A DNA stretch of 64,000 nucleotides from Anthoceros angustus (GCA_010909165.1 MU008210.1:186001-250000); one strand, 5' to 3'. Shown: positions 1-11,599, numbered from the stretch's first letter. The notes: generated by a model not told the origin, from the letters alone. Translations and numbers: made by a program.

Positions 1-1145
1 AATTAGTGTAGGCCCATTGGCGGCCATACACCCATCTAGTTGGATGTTCTCCTCCTCGCCTTGCGAAATCACTAAATCCGGGGTTGGCTGCAAAGCAAGT
101 GAATTGGGGCATCAAGCTCACCTCCTCACCGCCCCTGCTGCTTTTTTCCTTTCCCTCGCGAGGAGAGCCTTTGCGGCTCCTTCCCTTGCCTTTTCCTCCT
201 CGAGGCATGGTGGCGTCTTCCTTTCAAGTGCTTTAAAGGAAGGAATTACTTCCCAATTTCGGTGCTCCCAAACTTCTCTTCAAACACTCCTTGGGGTAGC
301 AACCCTTCACTGAGCACACGTTAGCCACAGCCCAAGTCTTTTTCTTGCGCTTTCCTCCCGTGTCCTTCTTCAGGTGAGCTTCCGCGATTTTCTCGCTCTT
401 CCCTTCAATTCTTGACCCACCACTTGTTGCTTCCTTGGCTCGCTCACACTTCCTCTCCGTGGCCAGCGCGTGGAGTTCTCTCCTTTTCGCGGCCTCCTTT
501 TCCTTCCTCTCCGCCTCCTGGTTGGTTTCTCCTTCGTGGCGCCTTCTTCCTCTCGGCTTGCTCGTGGCGATGGCGCCTCTCTTCTCGCGGCGATGGCGAT
601 CTTCCTTCCTTTTGCGTTCGCTCCAGCTGACTCGCTCTTGTTCTTGGTGAAGAGCGCCCGCACTTTGCCCTTTGGATGTGCCACTGGCGGCACACAACCC
701 TAGATTGGGTTCATCATTCCAAAATCCTAATTCTATCTAAACTACCTATTTTCCTATCACTGCTATCCCTAATTAATCGCTTTCTAATTACTATATATTT
801 ATTCCCTATTGGTGAGCATATATAGTGGATATCCCCTCTATTCTAAATTTCCTTTTGCGAGATTGTCGACCTACGGTCGCGGCTTACAGCGATGGTCTGC
901 TCCTTCTCTACGGCGTGTGTGGCGACCTACGGCGGTGATGCCGACCTACCAACCTTGGTGCCCTCACGCCTGGAAAGTCGTTTGACCCGTTCTTCTTCGG
1001 GATATCCTCTTCGCCTTCCTAACAATATTCGACTCTCAAGATTCTCGGAAATTTCTGGCATGCCTCTTCAATCGTTCTTAGCCAAAAATCACTTCGTCTT
1101 TTGGCTCTTTTGGGCTGGTTGCCCAAACTTTTCGTTCCACATACT
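1..1145 (-). pseudogene. T1 gypsy: charged downstream ORF region (copy 1 of repeat R)
   Basis: The minus strand encodes a strongly charged, Arg/Lys/Glu-rich segment (best open stretch 233-697) with runs such as ERKRKEDRHRREKR, which suggests coiled coil or disorder. The same DNA recurs at 18067-18775 and 36240-37418, with a short piece at 15680-15815, all in the same orientation. Here it lies directly downstream of the integrase C-terminus of T1, so it looks like an extra coding region between integrase and the 3' LTR. I recognise no domain in it and assign no function. Reading frames differ between copies, so all are probably non-functional. It could instead be a separate repeat that repeatedly landed next to this gypsy family. 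Confidence 0.5.
785..835 (-). promoter_or_regulatory. TATA-like site upstream of the charged ORF
   Basis: On the minus strand the motif CTATATATGCTCACC (814-825 core) sits in AT-rich DNA just upstream of the charged ORF. The same motif in the same context occurs at 18765-18775 and 37072-37083. Conservation in three copies suggests an internal promoter for the downstream ORF. The function is inferred from sequence only. Confidence 0.35.
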
Positions 1146-1419
1146 CCCCACCTCACTGTTTGCGTCCTCGCAAACAGCAGTACTACTCGGTGAAGGTACT
1201 GACCTTCCACCCATTACTCTGGTCGGATAATTCTCCCCAATACTCGAGTTGCAGATCCATTCTCGTATCTGCGACCACCTCGTAGGTCCCATCCATCTTA
1301 GCCTAAGCTTCCTGGAAAGTCTAGGTATACTATCATATAGAAGAACCAAATCCCGTCCACGATAGCCTCTTGCTTCCTCAACCTCCCATCATGCGTCCTT
1401 TTACGAGTTCCACAGATCC

Positions 1420-2352
1420 ATGGGTTTCTTCTAAAGCATCCTCCCTCGTTCTTCGCTCTATGAGGATTCTAGTCTAACTAGCTATCCTCTCTGGTCATCG
1501 TTCATCCTCCATGATTACAGGTGGGTACTTCAAATTCCACGGGCATCACGGTGACATGCCATCGTTAGATAATAAGGGTCTTCTTGGTGGTTACCTTCTC
1601 CATGATCCTGTAAGCCCTGCGAATGCAACAGCATCCCAATCATACATGTGTGTTTACCTTGGTGAGGATTGTGCACAACAACCCATTTCTTCTCCGTCAA
1701 TCCATTTGGGGTTGTGTAGTCTTCTTAGAATGTTGAAATAGGTGGTTAGGGACTCAATGACAGAGTTGAGGAAATGCGTCCCCCGGTCACTAACCAACTC
1801 CAAAGGACATCCGTACCTGGTTATGATATTCTCGAATAAAAACTTGGCTACTGCAGGTGCGTCGTCCTTCCTCGTCGCTTCAGCCTCCACCATCTTCGTG
1901 CAATAATCCGTAGCTACCAAAATGTACTGCTTCCTCGTCCATTGCGTTGGTGGCTTGATCGGTCCTACGAAATCGATTCCCCACTTCTCGAACGGTGCTA
2001 ATGGTAAGATGTAGGTAAGGGGCCATTGTGTCGACAACGTAGGCCGTCCAACCCTCGACGCATCACACCTCGGTGAACTCCCACATCCTTTTGCATCGTA
2101 GCCCACGAACCACGCATTCAAAATCTTCTTCTGTAGAATAGTGTCCACCTCTCTTGCATGTAGCGCCTCCGTAGTGCGGCCTCCTCCCGAGACCGTCGGA
2201 TCTTTTCGTCGTCCGGCCCAAGTTTGTACAGATGCCTTCCCAGCGGTGAGTGCGGCTTTATGGAGAAAGACCGCGCCCTTCCCGGACAACCATCGGCATG
2301 ATTCCATGCTCCGAGAATTTCGTACTTCACGCTCAACAAATACCTCGGGCAT
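1420..2352 (-). pseudogene. T1 gypsy integrase (partial, frameshifted)
   Basis: This is the retroviral-type integrase of a Ty3/gypsy element, which would insert the cDNA copy into the host chromosome. The open part (1654-2352) reads WGIDFVGP for the first catalytic Asp and SDRGTHF for the second, followed by a weakly kept C-terminal region down to about 1420. The N-terminal zinc-binding part near 2130 is broken. It is nearly identical in protein sequence to the T10 integrase at 63279-63848, so the two belong to one family. Small indels interrupt the frame several times. The order on the minus strand is RNase H, charged spacer, integrase, charged downstream region. Confidence 0.9.
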
Positions 2353-2990
2353 GAACGCCCCTCACGTTCTAATCTCCTCCTTCCTCGTCTCCTCCTCCTA
2401 GGACGTTCGTTAGTGGCTCCGGATGGCGTGTATCCATCTCGGCTTCCGCCGCCCATCTTGCGTTCCTCGACTGCGGTTCATGCTCTTCCCGTTAACGGCT
2501 GATTTCTCCGTCCTGTCGGCCTAACCGCGTCTGGGTCCATCTCGTGCTCCATGGCGACCTCCTCGACTTGTTGCACCTCCATGGTGATTTGGTGATTGCC
2601 CATCATAACTCTCCCTTAATTTCTTCAAACTTTCATGAAGCGCATCTCCTTCTTCGTTCTGGTGTGTCCACCTCCCTAGGGCCTTCTCCTCCTCGCGGCC
2701 CTGGCGCCTCTTGACCTCGCCAAGTGTGGCCTTCCTCGCTCAAAAGCGGTGCTCTCATGTTTTGCTCTTCCTTTTGCCGTGTGGCCTCACTTGCAGCCCT
2801 CATTGCTCACCCTTGAGGGCATTCAGCCTCCTCCTCGCGCCCATGCTGGCGCCTCTCCTCTCTCGGTTCCAGTTGTCCTGCTGACTTTTCTGCTAGCGCT
2901 CCCTTCTTGCTCATTTGGCCTCTCTGCTGGCAACAAGACTTGCTGATCAATTCTTAGGCCGTCTACAACATGCTCACGTCCTCCCCTTGA
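2353..2990 (-). pseudogene. T1 gypsy: charged spacer between RNase H and integrase
   Basis: About 640 bp separates RNase H from the integrase zinc-binding region. Its minus-strand translation is rich in Glu, Arg and Gln (for example RPNEQEG and EISR near its ends) and matches the spacer in T10 at 60749-61200 and 62530-63240. It is longer than I would expect for a plant gypsy RNase H-integrase linker. No known domain was recognised, and the frame is broken. It may be an extra structural domain or a degenerate insertion inherited by the family. Confidence 0.55.
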
Positions 2991-3543
2991 CCCGGGCGGC
3001 AACCAACTCCTCGTCGAAATCGGTCATCGGTGGCTCTCGCTCTCCGGTCGAGAAGAAATCAACATTTGATGCTTCCACCTAGTTTCTCGTCATAGTCAAA
3101 CTCTTGCAGCGATAATACCCATCGGCAATCCTTCACGACAAATCGGCTTGTTAAGATACTTCAGCATAAAATGGTCAACATGAAGCGTCACCTTGCAAGC
3201 AAGCGGATAGTGTCTAAACTTCTTACGAGTAAATGATACCAAGACCCTCCGCTCCGTGGTTGAGTAGTTCTTTTCAAATCCGTGAGTCTACCGCATAGAA
3301 AATCGGATGATCCGTTTCTTCTCATCTTCGGCTTAGGGCGGTCCCAATGGCATAGCGGACACATCACGTATACGTGAAGCGGTTTCTCCCAATCGCGGTT
3401 GTAATGTTGGCGCGCTCACCAAGCATCCTTCCTTCTTTGAAAAGCCTCTGTCTTGCATTGGTCCATTCGAAGGTGTATCCTTCTTTGGTTGTGTCAACAA
3501 GGCTGCCTTCTTGGCGAAATCCTTGATGAACCTCTGTAATACC
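2990..3543 (-). pseudogene. T1 gypsy RNase H and RT connection (partial)
   Basis: The minus-strand reading starts in the connection region after RT (RFIKDFAKKAALLTQ, near 3530) and runs through the RNase H segment (LVSAPTLQP, then HVDHF and KYLVNKP near 3150). Related copies are at 18779-19300 and 60100-60760. This domain would degrade the RNA strand during reverse transcription. The RT palm is absent because the element is cut at 3543, where a copia LTR starts. Several frameshifts make it non-functional. Confidence 0.85.
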
Positions 3544-3771
3544 ACGAGTTTTAAATTAAAAGAATATGCAGATTAAATCAACATGTTAATCAATTATCCC
3601 AAATGTATATTAAAGAACATTGTGAATGAGTTAAAGTGAGTTTTAAATAAACTCAAAGACACGTCTAATGGGCGTAACCCTAACCAAAGCGTTGTGACCT
3701 TATTAATCTCACTTAAGCTAACCAAACGTGCCTAAATATAATCAGCATAGATATGCGAATACTCTTTAACA
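3544..3771 (-). repeat. T2 copia 3' LTR
   Basis: On the minus strand this starts TGTTAAAGAG directly after a purine-rich PPT and runs about 228 bp to the junction with T1. It is AT-rich. No second copy was found in the window, so its far end is set only by the T1 junction. Confidence 0.55.
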
Positions 3772-3785
3772 CTCCCACTTGCGAT
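3772..3785 (-). promoter_or_regulatory. T2 polypurine tract
   Basis: The minus strand reads GCAAGTGGGAG immediately before TGTTAAAG. This is the classic plant copia plus-strand primer site and fixes the LTR boundary. Confidence 0.65.
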
Positions 3786-3899
3786 AATGATTTAAGTGTA
3801 TGCGTTCCGCGATGCCGCGCCGCTCGATCCTCGTGAGCGTTACTTCAAGCTGCGTGTTCGTCCCAAAGACATCTGCATAGTTGCGCTCCACGTTCTCCG

Positions 3900-4839
3900 G
3901 TGAGCATGATGAGTTCTGGTGGTGATGCCGCCGCTTACATAAAACTCAGTTGGTTCTTGTCTCTTGCATTGTCTGAGCTGCTGGAGCGTAGGATCTCGTG
4001 CCTTCTCTTCATCATGTCTTCTGGTTCTGATTCCGATGCTCCCAAGCACCGCCGCCGTCACAAGCGTGACGCCCTAGGAAGATTTGCGACTAAGACAACT
4101 ACCAGAAGTGATCAAAACGCTGAGACGAAGGCTTCTTGTAGCAAGCGAGCTGTCGGCAGGCCGAAGGGGACAACCAAAAAGGTCTTGGAGCGGCGCAAGG
4201 CTGAACTTGCTGCTGGTCAGCAATATATGGACACTCATGAGTCTTCTCCGCCGCCACAGACTGGATACACCCCTCTGGTCAGAGTTCTGAACCTTGATTT
4301 TGCTTACTACGAAGATGGCCCAGCACGGCGTGTACGCGAAGTTCCCAAAGCCAAGGCACAGCTTCATGAAGACTCATATTGTCACTTGTGGGTCACTGAA
4401 GCATCCTTGCTCACCTCTCTGGTATTTGGTGTGGGTCGGTCTTCTTGAGCCCGAAGATCACGTGAAGGTCGAAGTGTGTGAGAACATCCACATCCATGTG
4501 GTCGGCCGTCTGATGAAGTAGCTGCTTTGTTCTTGCTATCAAGTCCTTTTGTTGCTGTTATCTTTTGCAGGATTACTTACAATCTTCTTGTTTCTCGGTT
4601 TACATGCAGAGTCTACTCTCAGACTCAGGGAGGAGGCTAAGAAGGAAGAAAAGCTGAAAGTTGAAGAAACCCCTCTCAAGAAAAGAGTACATCCTGGCTT
4701 TCCTGGAGATCTGTCACCTGGTGGCTGTCATAACCCTTACCCAATAGAAGATGAGTCTCCTTCCGAATCCCAGTCTGGAGACGAGATAGACTTTGGATAC
4801 TCTGCTGATTTTGATGGCTATGAGTCACCGGTGTTCTAG
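3900..4839 (+). CDS. Unknown ORF antisense to T2, between pol and 3' LTR
   Basis: Two plus-strand open stretches (3900-4448 and 4549-4839, with an overlapping frame 4294-4521) lie between the T2 RNase H fragment and its 3' LTR, antisense to the element. The first encodes a basic segment with KHRRRHKRDALGRF and an AT-hook-like GRPKGTT. The second begins with a hydrophobic stretch and then becomes acidic (EEAKKEEKLKVEE, then a Ser/Asp-rich tail). Between them, pyrimidine-rich runs ending TTTTGCAG (4570) and ACATGCAG (4609) look like plant 3' splice sites, but I could not set a consistent donor and phase. I do not recognise the protein. It may be a captured host gene fragment or an antisense additional ORF. 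Confidence 0.45.
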
Positions 4840-4959
4840 GCTAGGTTTCTTGTTAGATTGTACTGGATGAGAAGGCTTGTGCCTCTCCCATACCAAGGCA
4901 GAATGTGCTTGTTGTGAGCATCTGCTTAAAGCCTTTGTAAGTAGTATGTCGCGGGTTTT

Positions 4960-5370
4960 CTTGAGTTGAGACATCAAGTTCAATCTTTCATACTGCTAGT
5001 CCTCGATGTAATGGTATTCCACCTCCATGTGTTTCGTTCGTGCATGGAATCTGGATTCTTAGCTAAAACCATCGAACCTTGGTTGTCGGTTTGTATTGTG
5101 GTACAAGTTGGGATCGGGATGCCTAACTCCTTAAGCGATAGCTTACACCAAACTACCTCTTCTGCTGCGATCGGTACGATACTACTTACATCGAAGAAGA
5201 GCGTAAGTGCTTTTTGCTAGAGACCGGCCTGCAATTGTAATCGGTAACGGATCTTCGATTTTACGCTATCAATATCACCTGCATAATCAGAGTCAGTAAA
5301 GACTTCCAGGTCCAATGCTTTTCCTTCTTGATACTTGTATGTGATACCTAATCTGGGTGTGACGTGAAAC
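4960..5370 (-). pseudogene. T2 copia RNase H, C-terminal half
   Basis: The minus strand encodes copia RNase H: TPRLGITYKYQEGKAL, then FTDSDYAGDIDSVKSK, a damaged central part, and TDNQGSMVLAKNP near the end. The upstream half of the domain lies at 13869-14283 on the same strand and ends VFRHLKGT-like, so the domain is split by gypsy T3. The frame is broken in the middle and the usual acidic residues are only partly kept. Confidence 0.8.
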
Positions 5371-5857
5371 TGATGCTAGGAACTAACTCTTAGAAGCTAG
5401 GGCTTAGCAAGTAGGTTTTGTTAGCTTAGTTTAATCAGTTGGTACTGATAATTACTAAAATGCCCTTAAACAGGAAAGTCGGAAATAACCCATAAAAATG
5501 GCCAAGCTTGGGCGGTCTCCCTCTCACACACGTGGGAGAAAGCGAACATGATCACTCCAATCCGGGGATGCGGCACCAAGTGTGGTGCCCTCACGATGCT
5601 GGCGCAAGGTGGTTGCAAAGGCGGTTGAGCACTGAAGACAAGGCGGCGGTACATGGATTGTCGAAGTCCCTAGGAGGCGAACACACGCAATTTTGTTGTT
5701 GTCGAATTTCTATGTAATGCAAAGACCGTGTGTATGCGCTGCTTTGTGTGGCAATGTGTGTAATGTCACGTGTTCGGGACTTATCAGCTCTAGGCAGCCC
5801 GTGTAGGGCAGCCCTTTACAGCAGGAAGTGAGCATCGGCACATGTGGTGCATGTCTG
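5371..5857 (+). repeat. T3 gypsy 5' LTR (region shared with the 3' LTR)
   Basis: This starts TGATGCTAGG and aligns with 13240-13713 over about 480 bp, including GGCTTAGCAAGTAGG, GGCCAAGCTTGGGC and a GT-rich distal part. The true LTR end is uncertain because similarity stops at 5857, while a primer-site candidate lies near 6223. It is inserted within T2 RNase H. Confidence 0.8.
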
Positions 5858-6220
5858 CCGACAAGCTGAAGCATTCAACTTGATTCTGTCTTGGCACAGG
5901 ACAGAGTCTGCACCCTACGGCTCTGCGGTTTGACCCAGCTTATGGGCTTGACGTGGTGTGCATTTTGCTAGGGTTTCGTGCATGGTCGATTCTGCAGGAC
6001 TTGTTGGGTTTTACGGCTCAAGGGTGCTGGGCGGGTGCGGGATTTTCCAGGCCAGCTGTGTGCCCTGCGTCGCACAACTCAAGGCCCTCTCATAATTTTT
6101 GAGTCCTCCCATGTCTCAACGCAGCAAGTTTCCACGGCCGTCCAGAGCTCATAGCGATCGCCACACGAGTCGGCTGCTTTCAATTTGCATACCATCTTGT
6201 TTGCCTCGTTGAGACGAATC

Positions 6221-6233
6221 CGTTGGTATCATT
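6221..6233 (+). promoter_or_regulatory. T3 primer-binding site candidate
   Basis: TTGGTATCA resembles the initiator-Met tRNA complement used by many plant retroelements. It is 365 bp beyond the shared LTR block, so the assignment is weak. Confidence 0.25.
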
Positions 6234-7075
6234 TTTGTCTACTTTCGAGTGAAACAGGGACTGAATGCCTGGAGAAGTTGATCACTAAGGGTTTTAGTTG
6301 GGGAATTTGGCTATGTGCGCCAACACTTCTCTTCTGCGGGTAGGTCTGGGTCTTGTACAGCACGAGCACGAGTGAGTCGCTGACAGGCTGAGGATTCTCG
6401 CGTGTGAGTGAGGCATCCAAAAAGCTTGAGGTCGAGGGAGGATCCGAGTTGCGGCATTGGCGTGTTCGGTGTTTGTGTTTCGATTAAGGTTTTCCTCCGG
6501 TGACAATTGATGCTGGCTTCCTTGACTCACGCGTCTTGGGGCATGCCACCGGTGAAGAGGGAGATAGCCCAGTCTGCTTGCGAGGGACGTGCCGTGGTTT
6601 TCGTGAGAAGGAGAAGGGCACCACGGCGTCGATTTGTCCTTAGAGGACCTACCAGCAGCAGAGCCCGGACAAGGATCCTTTGCACCGTTAGGGTTATGGT
6701 CCCCACTTACACCTTGTGCGGTGACTGATAAGGAGGAGCAGGGGGCAGTGGGGTGGGAGTCAGAGGCACTGCGGAGGGCTGGGATTAGGCCTTTCCTCGT
6801 GGCTCGGGTCCGCATTTATCACGAAGACCAGGCAAGAGGACCTGCGTGATTCGACACGATGGAAGGAGGGCCAAATGGCGGTGAGAAATTCTCGGGCGAA
6901 CACAATCGTTGAGGGATTTTAGGCTGCGAGTCAATGAGGCAATTAGTAGGGTCAAGTTCAAACATGGGCGATAACCACCTCTACATGTTCGAACAATATC
7001 ATGGTCGATGAGGCCTCGGATTTGTATGAAGCCCACCAAGCGGAGCTGACCTCAACTACGGCCGTCTCCAATCCA

Positions 7076-8046
7076 TTATTCCAAGGGCACTGCAGATGGC
7101 CTACAATGCCAAGTGGCGGTGAAGCCACCACCAGCCATATCTGCAGTCGCCGCCGCCAGTGTTGCCACCCACCGTGATGCTCCTCTCAGCTCAGAGAGGA
7201 CAACACCACGCATTGATGAATTCATACACACCCCAAATATGCCAACCCTGGAAGAGTTCATGAAGATCCTCGAGAAGGCTTTTCCACTCAAGACTCCCGA
7301 GAAGATTGCGTGGCAAGCTTTGCGCCGGAAAGGGAGACAGTCGGATGTGTTTGTAGGCTGCAAAAGCTGCGAGATGGGACCGCATGCTCACGACCAAGAA
7401 GCGTGGAGAAATTCCTCACACCTTGAGGGTGATCACCGTTTCATTTCCATGTTGTCCTTGTGGATAAGTATGGCGATGCCTATACTTTGCAGCAGTACAT
7501 GAGGAAGCGGAGAAGAAAGAGATTGCTTACTCCGTCTTCTCCTCCAAGCATTCCAAGGCCTTCCACCATTATCAAGGCATGTTTTCAAGCAAGGGTCCGC
7601 CTCGGGGAACTTCTTCAAGGACTACACCAGCTAAGCCAGCCAAGGCGAGCAACAGTAATGACGGCCACTGTCACCATGTGCAACCATTGTGGCGATCTGA
7701 GCACATCTCACCGAATTGCAAGTGCACCAAGGCCTCTTTGCACTCATTGTCAAAAGAATGGTCATGTGAGCACCGTGCTTTCAACTTCACCCGAGAGGAG
7801 ATACCTCGGCATCGTGGAGATGCTACGGCTAGCATCAGGAGCAACTCCTGCACGGGGACTCTAAGAGCAAGCAACGAGGAGAAAGCGAAGCCAAGGTTGC
7901 GACAACGCGACAAGATGACGTCACGGAGGCCACGGTGGGCTTGGCAAGTGGGCACGCTTACAACCAGCCTCGGTGGTGGTGGAGCTAAGCTGCGGTGGGC
8001 TGCGGGTTCTGATGAAACAATGAGAAGATTATGGACACCCACATGA
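7076..8046 (+). pseudogene. T3 gypsy gag with zinc knuckles
   Basis: The capsid-like N-terminal part reads RIDEFIHTPNMPTLEEF, then the frame shifts near 7450. Two cysteine/histidine knuckles follow between about 7675 and 7790, seen as CNHCG..H and CTHCQKNGH in alternate frames. Gag would form the virus-like particle and bind the RNA genome. At least two frameshifts break it, and the knuckles are incomplete as read. Confidence 0.7.
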
Positions 8047-8273
8047 GGTGTTGACAGTGATTCTGTTGCCTCGTGACAAGCTAAGGGAAGATGTGCCACT
8101 ACATGGGTTGGGCATGCCATTAATCTTGCTTGGCTCGGACATCGTGTTAGCAAATGCAGGCCCATCACCGGGCGGCGAGCAAGCAATGCCTCAATCCTTT
8201 ATGCCCTTGCCACAGGCTCCATCCCATTACGGGGATACATCTTCACTCCGGGTGACAGAGCCAATGCAGAGAG

Positions 8274-8528
8274 ATGAGGCAGCCCCCTTTAGGGCAATTG
8301 TACATGATGCCCCTTTGGTCACACATGAGCGGCGCGACGGTTGTTGCAGCACCATTAATGTCCTTGCGGGACATGGGCATGACCGAGGCGTCTCCGGCAA
8401 TGCTGCGGAAGCAGTTAGTTGCTCATGTCGGAGATTTGGTAGTCGTCGGGGACTTGTTCCTTTCCCGGATCACCGTTAGTAAATTCAGTGAGCACGGTGG
8501 GCCTTCCATTGCAAATGACCGCATGTGA
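8274..8528 (+). pseudogene. T3 gypsy aspartic protease remnant
   Basis: A short frame contains SGATVVAAPLMSLRDMGM, which resembles the active-site loop and following helix of retropepsins, with the expected Asp before SGAT missing as read. It sits between gag and RT, as expected for gypsy order. The protein would cut the Gag-Pol polyprotein. Identification rests on this motif and position. Confidence 0.5.
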
Positions 8529-10338
8529 ATTTCCAGTTCTGGAGCATCCACGCATCCGACCAACAGTGCGAATGCAGTGAGTAACGCAGTGGTAGACAAC
8601 CGAGAGGACGGGTCACCTCAGTGCACCTGTGGTGGATCGGTCGCGGTCAATAAATAGTCGGCGACGGCTTGGTTTGCGAGAAGCACTTGCAAATCCCATG
8701 GAACATCCGCAGACCTCGGGGGAGCCTGGCGAGACTTGAGCTGTGCACATCACATTGAATCCAGCTCATCGGATGCCATGACCATGTCTCTGCGTGCTGA
8801 CCACGGCCACAAACTACGCGCTGAGTTTCTTTTCCCGGCGAGGTGGATGGATAATTGACGGGCCTATCGGCCAGCGGGGAGGCGGCGTTTGCATATTCCC
8901 TTGACTTGCAGCGGTGGCCCGAAGCCACGTTAGTGGTGTGCCATGCTAGCAAGGAGCCCGTGCAATCTTGTGAAGCTAGTCCAAGATGCTAACCGAGCCC
9001 GATGCACAATCTTGAAGATGACGCCATTCCCAGTCCATGGATCTCAGCTTGCAACATGCACAACCGATCATCCAGCGAGCTCACGCGGCTGCGGCATAGA
9101 AAAGTGAGTGATGCACTTGTTGATTCAGTGTTAACCAGCCCCAAAGATCGAAAGTCTTTGGATCACAATGTGATTACATGGGCGCCATCGTTCGGACGGC
9201 GGTAGAACTCTTTGGCGGGATCATCGGAGGCTCTCTTGATGAGATCGTGTGATCATAATGATTGTGACAATGATGTCAGCCAGTTCGCAGTTCAGAGGGC
9301 TGCATGAGCGTTTTCCACAAAGCGCCTTGGAGGCCTATCACGGTGCTTTCTACCGCAGGATGTACATTCAAGAAGGCCACATTCGTGCCTTGGGAAATGT
9401 GGATATGGTGATTCGTGGGAATGCTGTTCTCCCAAGCCGGGCATGGTGGTCTACAAGATGCGCCTGTTTCGGGGATCTACATCAGTCCTCACATGGGCTC
9501 AAGAATACAACCCGTGTGCTTACCTCCTTGAGAATACACCGCGCAATTTGTGAGAGCACATGTACAGACATGGCGTGGTTCAATTATCTTGGGCCTCCCA
9601 TCCTGTTAGATGCGGCCCTGTGGGCGCTTTGCTCACCGCTGAATTCGACCAACTTGGTCCCCCGATTGAGACCAGCTGCGTGGCGAGGACCCGTCCTTGC
9701 GGCTTCAATCGGTGCTGGAGGATCATCACCAGCCCGCTTGTTACCGCCCGATGAGCGTGCGCCTTGGTTCAAAACCAACACACTCGGCAGACTACGCCGT
9801 TAGCTTTCGAGTTCGCTTACGGTGAGGGACAGGCTGCTGTTGAACACCAACACGCAGCGGGGAACCCACGTCGAGCGAACGCATTATGGGCTTTCACCCC
9901 ATTCTTCTGCCCTACTACGGTTACACCACTCGGTAAGCGTGCTAGGCGAGCCATGGATGTTCACGCACTCACGTGGTTAGTGAGTCTGCAGCTTTTCGCT
10001 CCACGCTCGCTTGGCGGCATCATGGTACGAGCCTCTTGGCGGCCATGTGTCCAAAGCGGTTCATCTCCCTTTTCCGGATATGCATACATGCCTTTGGCGG
10101 ATGGTGGGGGTGGCGTCCTAGTGCTTTTCCGCCTCACCGGCCGGGAGCGTTAGATGATCCAGTCCGCAAAGCCTAAGCTAAATCGAGACTTTCCGTGGCG
10201 CATGGGGATGGGAGCGGATGGGCGTAAGACACGCATCCACACTCTCCGCTCAAGTATCGGGATCGCTTTACCATGAAGGACCTCAAGCGCGCAATGTGGT
10301 ATTTGGATCAACGACGGTGAGCCCATCTACGCCGCACG
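8529..10338 (+). other. T3 protease-RT spacer, no clear domain
   Basis: About 1.8 kb lies between the protease remnant and the first recognisable RT sequence. Several short plus-strand frames (for example 9249-9803 and 9764-10153) show no motif I recognise. It is probably degenerate pol sequence. Confidence 0.4.
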
Positions 10339-10860
10339 TTGAGCAAGACGGAGTGGGAGATGGTCGATGCTAGGTGTCGTGAGCTTCTTGAAGCGCTTAT
10401 CCGGCTATCCGGCGATTATCGCGACATCATCGCCAAGAAGGACGCCAAGGGTCATGGGAGAAACGGATGTGTGGGGACTATCGTCCATCAATGTCACCGC
10501 AGGATCGGTACCCAATGCCGACCGGAGAGATATTTGTGACATTGGGCGCCTGCCTTCTTCTCTACTTTGGACCTTCGGGTTTTAACGATTCCGTTGCGTA
10601 AGAGGACATCAAGAAGACCCGCTTCACGTCCCAAGCGTGGAATGGCTGGTGATGCCATTCGGTTCAAGAACGCACCATCAGCGGGTGATGGATCCGGTTT
10701 TGGATGTGCCAACTTGTTGTGCTATATCGACGACGTCGGTTCACGACGCCTTTGAGGATCACCGCACACTTAGAGGAGCTGTTCGTAGGCTAAGGAAGGC
10801 GAGCTCACATGTCACCCGTCCAAATGTGAATTTGGAATGAACACGTGGCATATTTAGGTC
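10339..10860 (+). pseudogene. T3 gypsy reverse transcriptase
   Basis: Read across frames, the RT shows the finger region (ELLEA..IRLS, then AAKKDA), the CGDYR-like segment, RYPMP, the palm segment near TLDLRSGF, WLVMPFG, and the catalytic box CYIDDV at about 10720-10735. It then reads FEDHRTL and RKASSHV. This enzyme copies element RNA to DNA. Single-base and small indels change the frame about every 50-150 bp, so it is dead as given, although all major RT blocks are present in order. Confidence 0.9.
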
Positions 10861-11460
10861 ACAATCGTGCCTAAGTGATGCCCCACTCAGCCAAGGTACA
10901 GCTATCCTGCAGTGAAGGAGCCCACCAACGTGTCGACCTTGCGTGCCTTTCTTGGGTTATGCAACTATTAGGTTTACATTAATTTCAGCCGAATTGCGAA
11001 ACCCTTGAATGACATGTTGAGGAAAGACGTGGAATGGGCATGACGAGTTGGCGCAGCAAGCTTTTGACATGTTGAAGGAGCAATTGACCAGGTCACCGGT
11101 GGCTAGGCATTTTAGCAAGCCATTTGTGTTACACCGATTGGGTATCGGGACTTGGGGCGGTGCTTGCACAAGAGGATGAGCAGGGGGCGCGTGATCGCTT
11201 ATGCCTCGAGGAGTAATAACCGAGCGGAGGCCAGTCTACTATGAGGGGAGTGCCTCGCTGTTTGGGCCGTTGCCACTTCCGCCCATATTTGTATGGTCGA
11301 TTTAAGCTAGTGATCGATCATCGCCATTGAAATGGCTGATGACTAACACAAAATTGAGTGGGAAGTCGGCTCACCGGGCCATGATACTTCAAGATTATGA
11401 CTTCCTTGTGGAGCCAGCCGAGTGACACACCAAAATGCGTACATGCTATCTAGAAATCCC
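10861..11460 (+). pseudogene. T3 gypsy RNase H
   Basis: After RT, plus-strand frames give a connection segment (LRAFLG..NYY near 10940), then RNase H features: a GLGAVLAQEDEQGA-like segment near 11155, a YYEG..CLAVWA-like segment near 11240, and a DHRPLKWL-like segment near 11310-11340. It ends near 11460 with a YMLSRNPG-type motif. Frame breaks are frequent. Confidence 0.85.
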
Positions 11461-11599
11461 GGACGTGCAGTGATGTCACCGAGGCTAGCGGGACCATGAG
11501 GAGGAGATTGGTGCGATGTCATGCGGCGATTCTGCCCTTGTTGCCATGACCCGCCTTGGACAGTTTGTGTTCTTTATTGACCTAATGCAAAGGACATTT

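Noticed and set aside
17-1230. Plus-strand ORFs over repeat R
   Set aside because: They are antisense to the charged minus-strand frames and are not conserved between R copies.
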